Assembly (NCBI RefSeq): GCF_003855255.1
Contig: NZ_CP034072.1
Location: forward strand, 2,595,906 to 2,659,905
DNA length: 64,000 nucleotides
Direction: 5' to 3'
From: Mycolicibacterium nivoides
Lineage (GTDB): Bacteria > Actinomycetota > Actinomycetes > Mycobacteriales > Mycobacteriaceae
The translations under genes and the position numbers were made by a program. The notes under the pieces were generated by a model. The model was not told where the DNA came from. It did no database searches and worked only from the letters and a program-made list of their open reading frames with translations. Below are positions 1-17,591 of this stretch, piece after piece. Positions within the stretch are counted from its first letter, which is position 1. Every line of letters starts with the position of its first letter.

Positions 1-9
1 CTTAATTTG

Positions 10-125
10 TGTTCGGCGGTGTCCTACTTTTCCACCCGAGAGGGTAGTATCATCGGCGCTGGCAGGCTTAGCTTCCGGGTTCGGGATGGGACCGGGCGTT
101 TCCCTGCCGCTATGGACCGCCGTAA
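10..125 (-). rRNA. rrf: 5S ribosomal RNA
   Basis: The minus strand reads as a mycobacterial 5S rRNA. It starts with TTACGGCGGTCCATAGCG, passes the conserved CCCGGTCCCATCCCGAACCC stretch and ends with GACACCGCCGAAC, which pairs with the 5' end. The length of about 116 nt is normal. It is the last gene of the operon whose 16S and 23S genes lie to the right. The exact 3' end is uncertain by a few bases because it lies at the window edge, and the operon terminator would be outside the window. Confidence 0.96.
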
Positions 126-279
126 CTCTATTCACTCGTTGTTGAGTGTACATCTTGTGTTTTGGTGGTGGGGCATGGGGATCCATGTCCCGACACAAGT
201 GTCGTGTGTGGTTTGTGGTGTGGTTGCGTAGCAGATGTGCGTCTTACTGAAACCCATTCAAACATTGGTGTTTGTTGGT
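126..279 (-). other. 23S-5S spacer
   Basis: This 154-nt transcribed spacer separates 23S from 5S. I see no tRNA cloverleaf and no supported coding region in it. It presumably holds part of the processing stem that closes around 23S. The short open frames that cross it run into the rRNA genes and are not real. Confidence 0.75.
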
Positions 280-5290
<5,011 letters not shown>

Positions 5291-5450
5291 CCCCTCATCC
5301 AAAGACAAGGCAGAATTCAATCAGAAAAATCCGATTACAAACAAAAGACACCAAAAACTGGCATCAAAAAAACAACCACCCACCATGATCGGAAGACGGG
5401 GAGTCCCCCAAGATGAGTGGCAAAAAACAACAAACAAAAACCACCAAACA

Positions 5451-5468
5451 CACTATTGAGTTCTCAAA
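5451..5468 (-). promoter_or_regulatory. rrn antitermination boxA
   Basis: The minus strand reads TTTGAGAACTCAATAGTG, matching the boxA of mycobacterial rRNA leaders, where NusB/NusE (S10) assemble the antitermination complex. It lies between the last promoter and the 16S 5' end, as expected. Confidence 0.85.
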
Positions 5469-5515
5469 CAACAGGCTTTTTCTGCTTTGTCACCCTGTTT
5501 TGGGGCAACCCCACC

Positions 5516-5545
5516 AGCTTAATCGTAATCTTGCCGGCAAGTCAA
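5516..5545 (-). promoter_or_regulatory. rrn promoter proximal to 16S (PCL1-like)
   Basis: On the minus strand: -35 TTGACT (5540-5545), an 18-bp spacer, and -10 TAAGCT (5516-5521), followed by GGTGGGGTTGCC. The arrangement copies that of the next promoter upstream. As the promoter nearest 16S it corresponds in position to the conserved mycobacterial PCL1. Confidence 0.8.
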
Positions 5546-5591
5546 GTTGCTTCATTTTGGCTTGTTTCATCCGGTCTGAGGCAACCTCGCC

Positions 5592-5621
5592 AGCTTAGTA
5601 CGTTCTCGGCTGGCTTGTCAA
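5592..5621 (-). promoter_or_regulatory. middle rrn promoter
   Basis: On the minus strand: -35 TTGACA (5616-5621), an 18-bp spacer, and -10 TAAGCT (5592-5597). The downstream sequence GGCGAGGTTGCC nearly repeats that after the proximal promoter, which suggests a local duplication. Confidence 0.8.
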
Positions 5622-5667
5622 GCCGCTCCGGTCCGGGGTGTTTCACCCGCTCCGTGGCGACTTCAAA

Positions 5668-5697
5668 AGATTAGCCCGGGTCGGCATGCAAGGTCAA
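5668..5697 (-). promoter_or_regulatory. distal rrn promoter (P1-like)
   Basis: On the minus strand: -35 TTGACC (5692-5697), an 18-bp spacer, and -10 TAATCT (5668-5673). It lies 52 bp beyond the murA stop codon. The identical 18-bp spacing in all three promoters supports it, though its downstream sequence differs from the other two. Confidence 0.7.
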
Positions 5698-5748
5698 ATC
5701 GGCTGGTCAGCGCGATTTCGAGGCTGCAGACAGGCCCGAACGTGCTCC

Positions 5749-7005
5749 CTAAGAGCCTACGCGTTCGATCTCGGCTCCGAGGCTCAACAGGTTTTCCACG
5801 AACAACGGGTAGCCGCGATCGATGTGGAACACGTCATGAACCTCGGTCTCTCCATCCGCGACCAAGCCGGCGAGCACCAGGCCGGCGCCGGCCCGGATGT
5901 CCGACGACCAAACCGGCGCACTCGAAAGCTGCGGGATTCCACGCACCACGGCATGGTGACCATCCGTCCGGGCGTCAGCACCCAGCCGGATCATCTCCTC
6001 GACGAACCGGAAGCGAGCTTCGAACACGTTCTCGGTGATCATCGAAGTGCCGTCGGCCACCGAGGCCAGTCCGATCGCCATCGGTTGCAGGTCGGTCGGA
6101 AATCCCGGGAACGGCAGCGTCGCCACATTGACCGCCTTGGGTCGCTCGTACTGCACCACCCGGAAGCCGTCATCGTTCTGGGTCACCGTGGCGCCGGCGT
6201 CGTGCAGCTTGTGCAGCACCAGCTGCAGGTGCTGCGGGTCGACGCCCGTCACGGAGATGTCGCCGCGCGTCATCGCCGCGGCTATCCCCCACGTCGCCGC
6301 CACGATCCGGTCACCGATCACCCGGTGTTCGGTGGGATAGAGCCGATCGACACCGGTGATCGTCAGCGTCGACGTACCCGCGCCGCTGACCTTGGCACCC
6401 ATCTGGTTGAGCATCGCGCAGATGTCGACGATGTCGGGCTCGCGTGCGGCGTTGTGGATGGTGGTGACACCTTCGGCCAGTACGGCGGCCATGAGGATGT
6501 TCTCCGTCGCCCCCACCGACGGGAACTCCAGCTGGATCTCGGCACCCCGCAGATGGTCGGCTTCGGCCACCACGCAGCCGTGCTCGATGTTGCAGGTCGC
6601 ACCGAGTTGGCGCAGCCCGGCCTGGTGCATGTCGAGGGGCCGCGACCCGATCGCGTCACCACCCGGCAGCGCAACCTTGGCCTTCCTGCAGCGGCCTACC
6701 AGTGGGCCCAGCACACAGACCGACGCGCGGAACTGACGCACCGCGGCGAAATCGGCGTCGTACTTGGGTTCGTCGGGCGACGTGATGCGCACTGTGTCGC
6801 CGTCCAGCTCCACCGTGGCACCCAATCCCCGGAGGACCTCTGCCATCAGCGGGACGTCCAGGATGTCGGGGCAATTGGTGATCGTGCTGGTGCCCTCGGC
6901 CAGCAACGAGGCGGCCATCAGTTTCAGCACACTGTTCTTCGCGCCGCCGACAGCAACTTCGCCTGATAACCGGTTTCCTCCGGTCACCAAGAAACGCTCG
7001 CTCAC
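5749..7005 (-). CDS. murA: UDP-N-acetylglucosamine 1-carboxyvinyltransferase MurA
   Basis: MurA transfers enolpyruvate from PEP to UDP-GlcNAc, the first committed step of peptidoglycan precursor synthesis in the cytoplasm. The 418-residue protein has the usual length and starts [16 protein letters not shown] with the substrate-binding GGAKNSVLK at about 20-28. The active-site loop reads [12 protein letters not shown] with Asp at residue 117, where most bacterial MurAs carry the Cys that fosfomycin alkylates. The Cys-to-Asp change is known in mycobacteria and makes the enzyme insensitive to the drug. Translation starts at GTG 7005. A -10-like TACACT ends 7 nt before it, so the mRNA may be leaderless. 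The rRNA operon follows downstream. Confidence 0.97.
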   Translation of the reverse strand: MSERFLVTGGNRLSGEVAVGGAKNSVLKLMAASLLAEGTSTITNCPDILDVPLMAEVLRGLGATVELDGDTVRITSPDEPKYDADFAAVRQFRASVCVLGPLVGRCRKAKVALPGGDAIGSRPLDMHQAGLRQLGATCNIEHGCVVAEADHLRGAEIQLEFPSVGATENILMAAVLAEGVTTIHNAAREPDIVDICAMLNQMGAKVSGAGTSTLTITGVDRLYPTEHRVIGDRIVAATWGIAAAMTRGDISVTGVDPQHLQLVLHKLHDAGATVTQNDDGFRVVQYERPKAVNVATLPFPGFPTDLQPMAIGLASVADGTSMITENVFEARFRFVEEMIRLGADARTDGHHAVVRGIPQLSSAPVWSSDIRAGAGLVLAGLVADGETEVHDVFHIDRGYPLFVENLLSLGAEIERVGS

Positions 7006-7012
7006 GCCGGTT

Positions 7013-7018
7013 AGTGTA
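7013..7018 (-). promoter_or_regulatory. candidate murA -10 box (leaderless)
   Basis: TACACT on the minus strand ends 7 nt before the murA GTG, so a transcript starting about there would begin at the start codon. No convincing -35 is visible. Leaderless mRNAs starting at ATG/GTG are common in mycobacteria; that this is one is inference. Confidence 0.45.
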
Positions 7019-7102
7019 AACAGCCCGCCGTCGAGTTTCTGCCTGCTCGGACAGATCCGGCGGCCCCGGCGAGCCTGTCCTCAAGCCCGGTACGGTTCAG
7101 CT

Positions 7103-7675
7103 ATGGCGGTTCATCTCACGCGTATCTATACCCGCACCGGCGACGACGGCACGACCGGGCTGAGTGACTTCAGCAGGGTTTCCAAGAATGATTCGAGGTT
7201 GGCAGCCTACGCCGACTGTGACGAAGCCAACGCCGCCATCGGCGTCGCGGTGGCCCTGGGCGAACCCGATCAGCAAATCCTGGCGGTGTTGCGTCAGATT
7301 CAGAACGACCTGTTCGACGCCGGCGCAGATCTGTCCACACCGGTCGTGGAAAACCCTGAGCACCCGCCGCTGCGGATCTCGCAGGCCTACATCGATCGGC
7401 TGGAGAAGTGGTGCGACGAGTTCAACGAAGCGCTGCCTGCCCTGAATTCGTTCATCCTGCCGGGCGGCACTCCCCTGTCCGCGCTGTTGCATGTCGCACG
7501 CACTGTGGCTCGCCGCGCTGAACGGTCGGCATGGATCGCTGTGCAGGAGCACGGCGAATCGGTCAGCGTCCTGCCGGCGAAGTACCTCAACCGGCTTTCG
7601 GATCTGCTGTTCATCCTGTCGCGGGTGGCCAACCCGGACGGGGACGTGCTCTGGAAGCCCGGAGCCACTCAGTAA
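7103..7675 (+). CDS. PduO-type cob(I)alamin adenosyltransferase
   Basis: The 190-residue protein begins MAVHLTRIYTRTGDDGTTGL, the N-terminal ATP-binding signature of PduO-type ATP:cob(I)alamin adenosyltransferases, and continues with the family's helical-bundle motifs (LPGG near 133, ARTVARRAER near 145). It makes adenosylcobalamin from reduced cobalamin for B12-dependent mutases. The ATG at 7103 is where the family similarity begins; a longer open frame reaches upstream but runs opposite murA. The gene is divergent from murA and its end overlaps the convergent DUF2550 gene by 7 nt. In M. tuberculosis the same gene sits beside murA (Rv1314c), so the order is conserved. Confidence 0.92.
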   Translation: MAVHLTRIYTRTGDDGTTGLSDFSRVSKNDSRLAAYADCDEANAAIGVAVALGEPDQQILAVLRQIQNDLFDAGADLSTPVVENPEHPPLRISQAYIDRLEKWCDEFNEALPALNSFILPGGTPLSALLHVARTVARRAERSAWIAVQEHGESVSVLPAKYLNRLSDLLFILSRVANPDGDVLWKPGATQ

Positions 7676-8115
7676 TTGCGCCGCCGGGCCCGCGGCGATG
7701 GCCGTGACTCGAGCCAGGACGTGAACGCCGTCAGGGCGCCCCGGTCCAGGGCGATCTCGTAGCCTTGCCGGCGTTCGGGGCCGTTGTCGCGCAGTTCGAG
7801 GATGACCGTTGCATCGGTCATGATGTCGAACTCGTCGCCACGCGGGGCGCGGCGCGACACCACTTCCAGCCCCCGACGGCTCAATCGTCGGTCAGGCCAC
7901 CACCGGATGCTGGACAGCCGGTAGAAACCGGCCTCTCCTCCGCGGTAGCGCATCACGCCGTGGCGCCAGCCGCTACCGCCATCGGCGGGAATGTCGCGCA
8001 GGATGGCGGCTGTTCCGCCAACCTGACGTAGCTTCCACAGCCGGTAGCTCAAGGCGCCGGCCAAAAGGGCCAGAACGCAGACGAGCGCGACCATGCCAAT
8101 CATGGGCGCGCTCAT
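7669..8115 (-). CDS. DUF2550 single-pass membrane protein
   Basis: This 148-residue protein has one N-terminal membrane segment (about residues 5-25, MIGMVALVCVLALLAGALSY) followed by a basic soluble domain with several Trp/Arg-rich stretches (SSIRWWPDRR). It matches the mycobacterial DUF2550 family that follows atpC in this genus (Rv1312 in M. tuberculosis). It starts 15 nt after the atpC stop and is probably the last gene of the ATP synthase operon. A role in ATP synthase is suggested only by position; the function is unknown. Confidence 0.85.
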   Translation of the reverse strand: MSAPMIGMVALVCVLALLAGALSYRLWKLRQVGGTAAILRDIPADGGSGWRHGVMRYRGGEAGFYRLSSIRWWPDRRLSRRGLEVVSRRAPRGDEFDIMTDATVILELRDNGPERRQGYEIALDRGALTAFTSWLESRPSPRARRRNY

Positions 8116-8130
8116 CTGTCGTCTCTGTCG

Positions 8131-8496
8131 TCAGTCGATCTGGCCGAGAGCGCGCAGGCGCGCCCGACCCCATGCCGCTGTCTGCTCGTCGTCGGACTCG
8201 GCGTCCTGCTTGGCCGAATCCGCGTCGATCTCGGATTCGAACTGAGCGTTCTCCACCAAGATCCGCACCGTCTCCTCCGTCACCGACAGGAAACCGCCGT
8301 CGACGGCGATACGCAGATCGTCCTCGCCTTCACGCTCGACCCTCACCATGGCGTCGTCGACCAGCTGCGCCACCAACGGGATGTGGCGGGGCAGGATGCC
8401 GATCTCACCAGCGGTGGTCCGGGTGAAGACGAACGTAGCGGTGCCGGACCAGAGCTCACGCTCGACGGCAACGATCTCGACGTTCAAATCAGCCAT
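8131..8496 (-). CDS. atpC: ATP synthase epsilon chain
   Basis: The 121-residue epsilon subunit belongs to the central stalk of F1, couples rotation of the c-ring to gamma and restrains ATP hydrolysis. The N-terminal beta-sandwich is clear ([18 protein letters not shown], then [16 protein letters not shown] at about 32-47). The C-terminal helical part is short, as is typical for mycobacteria. It follows atpD by 27 nt with a good ribosome-binding site (AAAGGTGGTG). Confidence 0.97.
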   Translation of the reverse strand: MADLNVEIVAVERELWSGTATFVFTRTTAGEIGILPRHIPLVAQLVDDAMVRVEREGEDDLRIAVDGGFLSVTEETVRILVENAQFESEIDADSAKQDAESDDEQTAAWGRARLRALGQID

Positions 8497-8523
8497 TCCA
8501 CACCACCTTTCGGGCTAGAGCGA

Positions 8524-9966
<1,443 letters not shown>

Positions 9967-9992
9967 CTACGAGGCTTTCGTCTTTGGTCCGG

Positions 9993-10916
9993 CTAACGCG
10001 CGTCGGCCAGCGCGTTCGCGCCGCCCACGATCTCGCTGATTTCCTGGGTGATCTGCGCCTGGCGTTCGCGGTTGGCCGCGAGCGTGAGTGCCTTGATCAG
10101 ATCGTCGGCGTTGTCGGTGGCCGACTTCATGGCGCGCCGGCGCGATGCCGACTCCGAGGCCGCTGCCTCCAGTAGCGCCGCATACACGCGGGTTGCGATG
10201 TAGCGCGGCAGCAACGCGTCGAACAGGTCCTCGGCATTCGGCTCGAACGAATACAGCGTGTGCGGACCGGTTTCCGGCTCCCCGACGTACTCGACGACCA
10301 ACGGTGCGATCTGATGGGCCACCGCGGTCTGCGAGAGCATCGAACGGAATTCGGTGGAGACGATGTGGAGTTCGTCGACACCCAAGATGCCGTCGGCTCC
10401 CGCGTCATCGCCCTCATCGTCAACACCGGACATGAACGCGTCCACCAGGGTGTCGGCGATCTCCTTGGCGTTCTCGTAGGTAGGCCGCTCGGAGAAGCCG
10501 GTCCACGACTGGGTGACCGTCCGTTGCCGGAAGCTGTAGTAGCCCAGGGCCTTCCGGCCGACGACGTAGAGCACCGGGTTCTTGCCCTGTTCCCGCAGCA
10601 GCGAGAACAGTTCTTCGGCCCGGCGCAGCACGTTGGCGTTGTAACCGCCGCAGAGACCGCGGTCCGAGGACACCACGAGCACACCGGCCCGCTTGGGGTT
10701 CTCCCGCTGCACGAGCAGCGGGTGATCCAGCGCGCTGGCGCCCGCAAGCTCGGTGAGCATGTTGGTGATCTCGGTGGAGTAGGGCCGGGCCGCGTCGACC
10801 CGGGCCTGCGCCTTGGCGATCCGCGACGTGGCGATCAGCTCCTGTGCCTTCGTGATCTTCTTGATCGACGAAGCGGAGCGGATACGCCCGCGTAGCTCGC
10901 GAAGTGTGGCTGCCAT
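9993..10916 (-). CDS. atpG: ATP synthase gamma chain
   Basis: The rotor shaft of F1, 307 residues. The N-terminal helix ([20 protein letters not shown]) and the C-terminal helix ([19 protein letters not shown]) form the coiled coil inside the alpha3beta3 barrel. An extra acidic loop at about residues 164-178 ([13 protein letters not shown]) matches the mycobacteria-specific gamma insertion reported to tune coupling and hydrolysis. It lies 7 nt after atpA. Confidence 0.98.
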   Translation of the reverse strand: MAATLRELRGRIRSASSIKKITKAQELIATSRIAKAQARVDAARPYSTEITNMLTELAGASALDHPLLVQRENPKRAGVLVVSSDRGLCGGYNANVLRRAEELFSLLREQGKNPVLYVVGRKALGYYSFRQRTVTQSWTGFSERPTYENAKEIADTLVDAFMSGVDDEGDDAGADGILGVDELHIVSTEFRSMLSQTAVAHQIAPLVVEYVGEPETGPHTLYSFEPNAEDLFDALLPRYIATRVYAALLEAAASESASRRRAMKSATDNADDLIKALTLAANRERQAQITQEISEIVGGANALADAR

Positions 10917-10923
10917 TGGTTAC

Positions 10924-12573
<1,650 letters not shown>

Positions 12574-12631
12574 GGTTTTTCGTCTTCCTACCTTGTTCTT
12601 GGGGTGGTTCTGGGGTTGCCAGCGCCGTCGG

Positions 12632-13966
12632 TCAGTCCGGCAGCTGGGTGGCCGCTGCGGCCAATCGGGACGAGATCGAGCCGTCGATCACTTCGTCACC
12701 GACGGTGATCGACAGACCGCCGAGCAGTTCAGGGTCGACGTGCAACTGCACTGCCACCGGGTGTCCGTAGATGCGGGTGAGCACCTCCGACAGCCGGGTC
12801 CGCTGGGCATCGGTCAGATCAGCCGCCGCAGTCACGTGAGCGACCACCTCGCCGCGGCGGGACACCGCGAGCTCGGCGAGGTCGATGACTGCCTCGTCGG
12901 CACGCTCGCCGCGCAGCAGTCCCACAGTCTGGGCCAGCAGCGCAGCCGCCGTCCCGTTCCCACCCGCGTCGCCAAGCACCTTGTCCAGCAAGGCAATCCG
13001 GCCATCGACCGGGGTGGTGTAGTCACTGAGCAGGGCCGAGAGCTTGGGCTCGGCGTCGAGCAGGCGGCCGAACCGGAACAGCTGGTCCTCCACCTCGTCG
13101 ACCTCACCGGCGGTCTCGGCGCGCTTGAGCAGCGCCAGACGTGCGGTGTGTTCAATCGCGTCGACCAGGTTCGACTCGGTCGACCAGCGCTGCGAAACAG
13201 CGGTCCGCAGCACGTCCAGAGCGGTGCTGCTGACCTTGCCGGACAGCAGGCGGTCGACCAGCTGCACCTTGGCGGCGCCTTCGTCGGTCGGCTCGCCCAG
13301 ATGCCTGATGAGCACCGGCTCCGACAGCAGCAGCTTGGCCACCGAGGTCAGGTCGTCGGCCAGCGTGGTCAGGTCGTCGGCAGCGAGACCGCTTGCGACG
13401 GAGTCGAACTTGTCGACCACGACGGCCAGCGACTCGCGGCTGGCGGCGCGCAGCTTCGCGGATGCGGCGGTGTCGATCACCACCGCCGACGGGGCCATCT
13501 GGTCGAGCTCGGCGAGGAACCGGTCGACGGTGGCCGCCTGCGCGGCCGGGTCGGCGACGTGCGCCCGCACCAGAGCGTCGGCCTTGGCCACCGACTCCGA
13601 TCCGAGACCGGTCCGCAGCTGGCGGATGAGCTGCTGGCGCATCAGCTGAACCTGCTGAATACCCTGCGCCTTGATCCGCTCGGCCTCCGTGCCGGCCTGC
13701 TCGGCCAGCTGAGCGGTGATCCGCTCGGAGTCCTGCGAGGCCTCATCGGTCACCTTGGCCGACTCGGCCTTGGCGTCGGCGAGTGCCTTGGCATGCATCT
13801 CATCGGCTTCGGCGAGCTTCTTCGCCGCATCGGCGCTCTCGGCGAGGGCGACCCGCACGGCTTCCTGCTGCTTCTGCATCAGGCTCCGCACTGGCGGCAC
13901 CACCCACTTGATGATGATGTAGGCGATGACGGCAAAGCCGATCAGCTGCCCGATAAATATCGACAT
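12632..13966 (-). CDS. atpFH: ATP synthase fused b-delta subunit
   Basis: This 444-residue protein joins a b-type stator arm to the delta subunit, an arrangement typical of mycobacteria. It begins with a membrane helix ([20 protein letters not shown]), followed by a long charged Ala-rich coiled coil to about residue 165. The rest is delta-like and ends with the delta C-terminal signature ([17 protein letters not shown]). It anchors the F1 head to the Fo stator. The ATG follows the atpF stop codon directly (TAGATG), suggesting translational coupling. Confidence 0.96.
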   Translation of the reverse strand: MSIFIGQLIGFAVIAYIIIKWVVPPVRSLMQKQQEAVRVALAESADAAKKLAEADEMHAKALADAKAESAKVTDEASQDSERITAQLAEQAGTEAERIKAQGIQQVQLMRQQLIRQLRTGLGSESVAKADALVRAHVADPAAQAATVDRFLAELDQMAPSAVVIDTAASAKLRAASRESLAVVVDKFDSVASGLAADDLTTLADDLTSVAKLLLSEPVLIRHLGEPTDEGAAKVQLVDRLLSGKVSSTALDVLRTAVSQRWSTESNLVDAIEHTARLALLKRAETAGEVDEVEDQLFRFGRLLDAEPKLSALLSDYTTPVDGRIALLDKVLGDAGGNGTAAALLAQTVGLLRGERADEAVIDLAELAVSRRGEVVAHVTAAADLTDAQRTRLSEVLTRIYGHPVAVQLHVDPELLGGLSITVGDEVIDGSISSRLAAAATQLPD

Positions 13967-14485
13967 CTACTGCGTCCCACCTGATTTCACGTCGACGCCC
14001 AAAATTCGGCTGGCCAGGGTCTGCGAGAGTCCGTCCACCGACGACTCCAGGCCCGACCGCACCTCGGCGCTCTGAGCAGCAAGCTGCTCATCGGCCTGGC
14101 GCACATTCTCGGCCACCTCGGTGCTGGCCTCGGCGCGCTTGGCATCGACCACCTCGCGACCCGCTGCGCGGGCCTCGTCACGGATGGCCGACGCCTGGGT
14201 ACGCGCCCCGGCCATCGCCTCGTCATAGTCGGCCTGCGCTGCGGCCACCTGCTCGGCAGATTTCCGATTGTCAGCGGCGGTCTTCGCCAGCATCGCTTCA
14301 CGCTCTGCCAGCACCTTGCCGACCGGTGGCACAACCCATTTCGCGATCACGGCGAGCGTGATCAGGAAAATGATCAACACGGCGAAGAAGGTGCCGTTGG
14401 GGACCAGGAAGTTGCTCTGGCCCCCACCGCCTTCCTCCGCCGCTGCCTGGCTTGCAGCCAGGATCGTTGCGCTCAGTTCACCCAT
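13967..14485 (-). CDS. atpF: ATP synthase subunit b
   Basis: The 172-residue b subunit is the second stator arm beside the b-delta fusion. It has one membrane helix at about residues 30-52 ([20 protein letters not shown]) and a long Ala/Glu/Arg-rich coiled coil. The motif [10 protein letters not shown] after the membrane segment resembles [10 protein letters not shown] in AtpFH, showing that the two stator proteins are related. It lies 9 nt after atpE. Confidence 0.97.
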   Translation of the reverse strand: MGELSATILAASQAAAEEGGGGQSNFLVPNGTFFAVLIIFLITLAVIAKWVVPPVGKVLAEREAMLAKTAADNRKSAEQVAAAQADYDEAMAGARTQASAIRDEARAAGREVVDAKRAEASTEVAENVRQADEQLAAQSAEVRSGLESSVDGLSQTLASRILGVDVKSGGTQ

Positions 14486-14494
14486 GCTGATGGA

Positions 14495-14830
<336 letters not shown>

Positions 14831-14836
14831 TCATGC

Positions 14837-15613
14837 TCAGTGGTCTTCGTGGTCCAGCTCCATCGACTGGCTGAAGTACAGGATCGTCAGCAGCGAGAAG
14901 ATGAAGGCCTGGATCAGGCCGACGAACAAGTCGAAGGTCTTCCAGATGGCGTTGGGTGCCCACTGGATGTACCAGGGGAACATCGCGATCAGCGCGACGA
15001 GGATGCCGCCGGCGAAGATGTTGCCGAAAAGACGGAGGGCCAGCGAGATCGGCTTGGCGAGTTCCTCGACGATGTTGATCGGCAGCAGCGCGGGGACGTG
15101 ACCCTTGAGCACCTTGACCGGGTGGCCGATGATGCCGCGCCGCCAGATGCCCGCCGCGTGGTAGCAGACGAACACGAACAGGGCCAGCGCCAGCACGAAG
15201 TTGATGTCGGAGGCCGGCGGCTTGTACCACTCGGCGGCGGCACCGTCCGGTCCCCCGTACTGCAGCGGCAGCACCGACAGCCAGTTCGAGACCAGGATGA
15301 AGACGAAGATCGTCACCGCCAGCGGCAGCACGAACGGCGCGACCTTCATGCCGATCGCGGCCTCGATCTGGCCGCGCATCTGGATGGTCAGGGCCTCCCA
15401 GAACAGCTGCACACCGCCCGGCACGCCGGTCGAGGTGACCTTCGCGCGCAGGACGAACGCCAGGGCGATCACGATCACCGCGGTGACCGCAGTGGCCAGG
15501 ATGGTGTCACCGTTGAACGTCATCCCGAACAGCTCGAACACCATCGTGTGGTGGCCGACGTGGATGGCGGCGCCACCCTCTTCGGCGGCGAGCACGGTCG
15601 TCGTCTGAGTCAT
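14837..15613 (-). CDS. atpB: ATP synthase subunit a
   Basis: Subunit a provides the proton half-channels next to the c-ring. It is 258 residues with at least five membrane segments and the conserved [13 protein letters not shown], in which Arg194 is the essential channel arginine. I chose ATG 15613 ([12 protein letters not shown]) over an upstream start at 15652 because the longer frame would overlap atpI by 29 nt and adds a charged tail unlike family members. The start lies 10 nt after the atpI stop. Confidence 0.95.
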   Translation of the reverse strand: MTQTTTVLAAEEGGAAIHVGHHTMVFELFGMTFNGDTILATAVTAVIVIALAFVLRAKVTSTGVPGGVQLFWEALTIQMRGQIEAAIGMKVAPFVLPLAVTIFVFILVSNWLSVLPLQYGGPDGAAAEWYKPPASDINFVLALALFVFVCYHAAGIWRRGIIGHPVKVLKGHVPALLPINIVEELAKPISLALRLFGNIFAGGILVALIAMFPWYIQWAPNAIWKTFDLFVGLIQAFIFSLLTILYFSQSMELDHEDH

Positions 15614-15623
15614 ATAGGTCAGC

Positions 15624-16070
15624 TCAACCCTTCGATTCCGTATCCAAGACATCCAGGCCGTTCGAGCGGATCTTCCGCAGCACGGGGATGCTGGTGCTCA
15701 TCACCAGCAGAGCCTGGAAAATCGCCAGCCCGAACAGCACCGCGATGCCGCCCGAGGTTTTGAAGACAAATGCGATGCCGAGGGCGATCGCGGTGATGAT
15801 CAGCAGCCGTGTCGCGGAATTCACGGCCATCTTCTTCTTGAGCGGGTGATCTTCGGCCGTGATCGATTCGACGGCCCGGCGCACCAGCAAGGCGTTGACC
15901 AAGCCGAGGCCCAGGCCGACACCGAAGAAGACGCCGAAGAAAATGTGTCCGGTGAATGCGGCGGCAACTACGGCCAGCGCGGTCAGTACGACGCAAACGA
16001 TCAGGAGACGCAGCGGCCGGAAGGCCACCGACGGAAACACCAACGGCGCGTCTTGCGCTGGCGTCGTCAC
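15624..16070 (-). CDS. atpI: ATP synthase protein I
   Basis: A 148-residue membrane protein at the head of the atp operon with four predicted membrane segments (for example [20 protein letters not shown] at about 20-39 and a Gly-rich [14 protein letters not shown]). This matches the small AtpI family, which in other bacteria helps assemble the c-ring or supplies magnesium. The start is GTG 16070. It is the first gene of atpIBEF-FH-AGDC. Confidence 0.88.
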   Translation of the reverse strand: MTTPAQDAPLVFPSVAFRPLRLLIVCVVLTALAVVAAAFTGHIFFGVFFGVGLGLGLVNALLVRRAVESITAEDHPLKKKMAVNSATRLLIITAIALGIAFVFKTSGGIAVLFGLAIFQALLVMSTSIPVLRKIRSNGLDVLDTESKG

Positions 16071-16363
16071 TGCTTCACCCCAATCCCGCTGTCACGAAAA
16101 GCTGCACCCTCGGAGGTGCCAACGGTTGCTATCCCCTGGCAAAAGCCTGTGCATGCCCGCCGAGAATATCGGAGGGCTGCGGGCGGGCTCGAATCACCCA
16201 CGGGGTAGCTCCCTTTGTCGGTCGTTGATCGGCACCTGACGGTTCGTCGAACCGATGGGCCGGGCCGGCAACCCGCGAGGTTTTTCGGGTTCTGGCAGCA
16301 CCCTAACACATGGTAGGCACCCCTAAACGTGGCCTACTACTTTTCGTCGTACTTAGCCCGGCG
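16071..16363 (-). other. wecA-atpI intergenic region
   Basis: This 293-nt region probably contains the atp operon promoter. I see no supported gene; an 80-residue open frame at 16067-16309 looks spurious. On the minus strand there is a weak hairpin with AACCCG/CGGGTT arms around 16269-16290 and a GTAGGC/GCCTAC inverted repeat around 16310-16340 that could end wecA transcription. No unambiguous -35/-10 pair was found. Confidence 0.4.
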
Positions 16364-17584
16364 CTAGTCCTCGGACCCTTCGCTCCCCCGTTGCAACAGC
16401 GGAATCAGAGTCACCACGATCGCGACCAGAATGGCCGCCGCGACGACCGCTCCGGTGTAGCGCGGATCGAAGAAGATCGTGGCTGCCGCACCGAAGGCGA
16501 TGATGCCCACCCACAGGTAGATCAGCAGCACGGCGCGGCGATGCGAATGCCCGATCTGCAGCAACCGGTGATGCAGGTGCATCTTGTCCGGGCTGAGCGG
16601 GCTGCGGCCGGCCCGGGTCCGCCGCACGATGGCCAGCAACGTGTCCAGTGCGGGCACCAGCATCACGGCGATCACCAGTAGGAACGGCGACATCAGCGCG
16701 AAAACGTCGCGGGCACCGTAAGCGTTCTGCGAGATCGGTCCGGCCGCCGTGGTCGACGCCGCACCCAACATCAGGCCGATCAGCATCGACCCGGAGTCGC
16801 CCATGAAGATCTTGGCCCGGTGGAAATTGTGCGGCAGGAAGCCCAGACAGGCCCCGGCCAGAACCACCGAGATCACCGCGGGCGGGTAGAACAGCACGTC
16901 GCCACCGTGGTCGCGCAGCAGTCCGACCGAGAAGATGCAGATCGCCAGGGCCGTGATCAGCCCCAGGCCGGCGGCCAGACCGTCCAGCCCGTCGACGAAG
17001 TTCATCGCGTTGACGATCGACACCGTCAGCGCGAGCGTCAACAGGATCGAGGACACCTGGTCGAGCACGATGGTGCCCACGCCCCCGATCGGGATGTAGA
17101 GCACGCTCCAGGCCACACCCATGGTGACCAGCACGCTGGCCGCGGTGATCTGCCCGGCGAACTTGGTCAGGGCGTCCAGCCCCCAACGGTCGTCGATCAA
17201 CCCGATGGCCATGATCAGCCCGCCCGCCACCACGACGGCGGGCATACCGGTGGAGTAGACGAAACCGCGTGTGAGTGCGGGCAGTTGGGAGGCCAGCAGG
17301 ACCGCGGCGGCCACCCCGATGTACATGGCCAACCCGCCCATCCGCGGTATCGGTTGTACGTGCACATCACGTTCGCGCGGATAGGCGACGGCTCCGATCC
17401 GGATGGCCAGCACGCGCACCCAGCCGGTGGCGAAGTACGTGATGATGGCGGCGGTCAGCCCGACGAGCGCGAGTTCGCGCAGCGGTACTCCGGCACCCCG
17501 GTCCGACAGGGCAAGAAGCCCGGTTTGACTCGCGGAGATCAATTGGTCGCCGGCCGTCATCACCGATGAACCGTACTGCAGCAA
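16364..17584 (-). CDS. wecA: Polyprenyl-phosphate N-acetylglucosamine-1-phosphate transferase WecA
   Basis: WecA (Rfe) transfers GlcNAc-1-phosphate to decaprenyl phosphate, starting the linkage unit that joins arabinogalactan to peptidoglycan. The protein has about 11 membrane segments and family motifs including RMGGLAMY, the acidic IGLIDDRWGLD, NAMNFVDGLDGLA and the C-terminal DKMHLHHRLLQ. I chose TTG 17584 (406 residues) because a GGAG site lies about 10 nt upstream and the length matches mycobacterial WecA (about 404). GTG 17563 or ATG 17560 would lack such a site. The much longer open frame to 17917 overlaps the Sua5 gene and is not credible. The start sits just downstream of the Sua5 stop. 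Confidence 0.93.
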   Translation of the reverse strand: MLQYGSSVMTAGDQLISASQTGLLALSDRGAGVPLRELALVGLTAAIITYFATGWVRVLAIRIGAVAYPRERDVHVQPIPRMGGLAMYIGVAAAVLLASQLPALTRGFVYSTGMPAVVVAGGLIMAIGLIDDRWGLDALTKFAGQITAASVLVTMGVAWSVLYIPIGGVGTIVLDQVSSILLTLALTVSIVNAMNFVDGLDGLAAGLGLITALAICIFSVGLLRDHGGDVLFYPPAVISVVLAGACLGFLPHNFHRAKIFMGDSGSMLIGLMLGAASTTAAGPISQNAYGARDVFALMSPFLLVIAVMLVPALDTLLAIVRRTRAGRSPLSPDKMHLHHRLLQIGHSHRRAVLLIYLWVGIIAFGAAATIFFDPRYTGAVVAAAILVAIVVTLIPLLQRGSEGSED

Positions 17585-17591
17585 GCTGAGA

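Larger units (their letters stand above)
5291..5748 (-). other. rRNA leader and multiple-promoter region
   Basis: This 458-bp region between murA and 16S holds no gene. From the murA side it contains three similar sigmaA-type promoters (5668-5697, 5592-5621, 5516-5545), then the antitermination boxA at 5451-5468, a processing-stem arm at 5468-5476, and an A/T-rich leader up to 16S. A hypervariable array of promoters at this site is known from fast-growing mycobacteria. Open frames here, including the start of a long plus-strand frame opposite murA, are spurious. Confidence 0.88.

Noticed and set aside
5638..6966. 442-residue plus-strand open frame opposite murA
   Set aside because: Antisense of murA and overlapping the rRNA promoters; not a credible gene.
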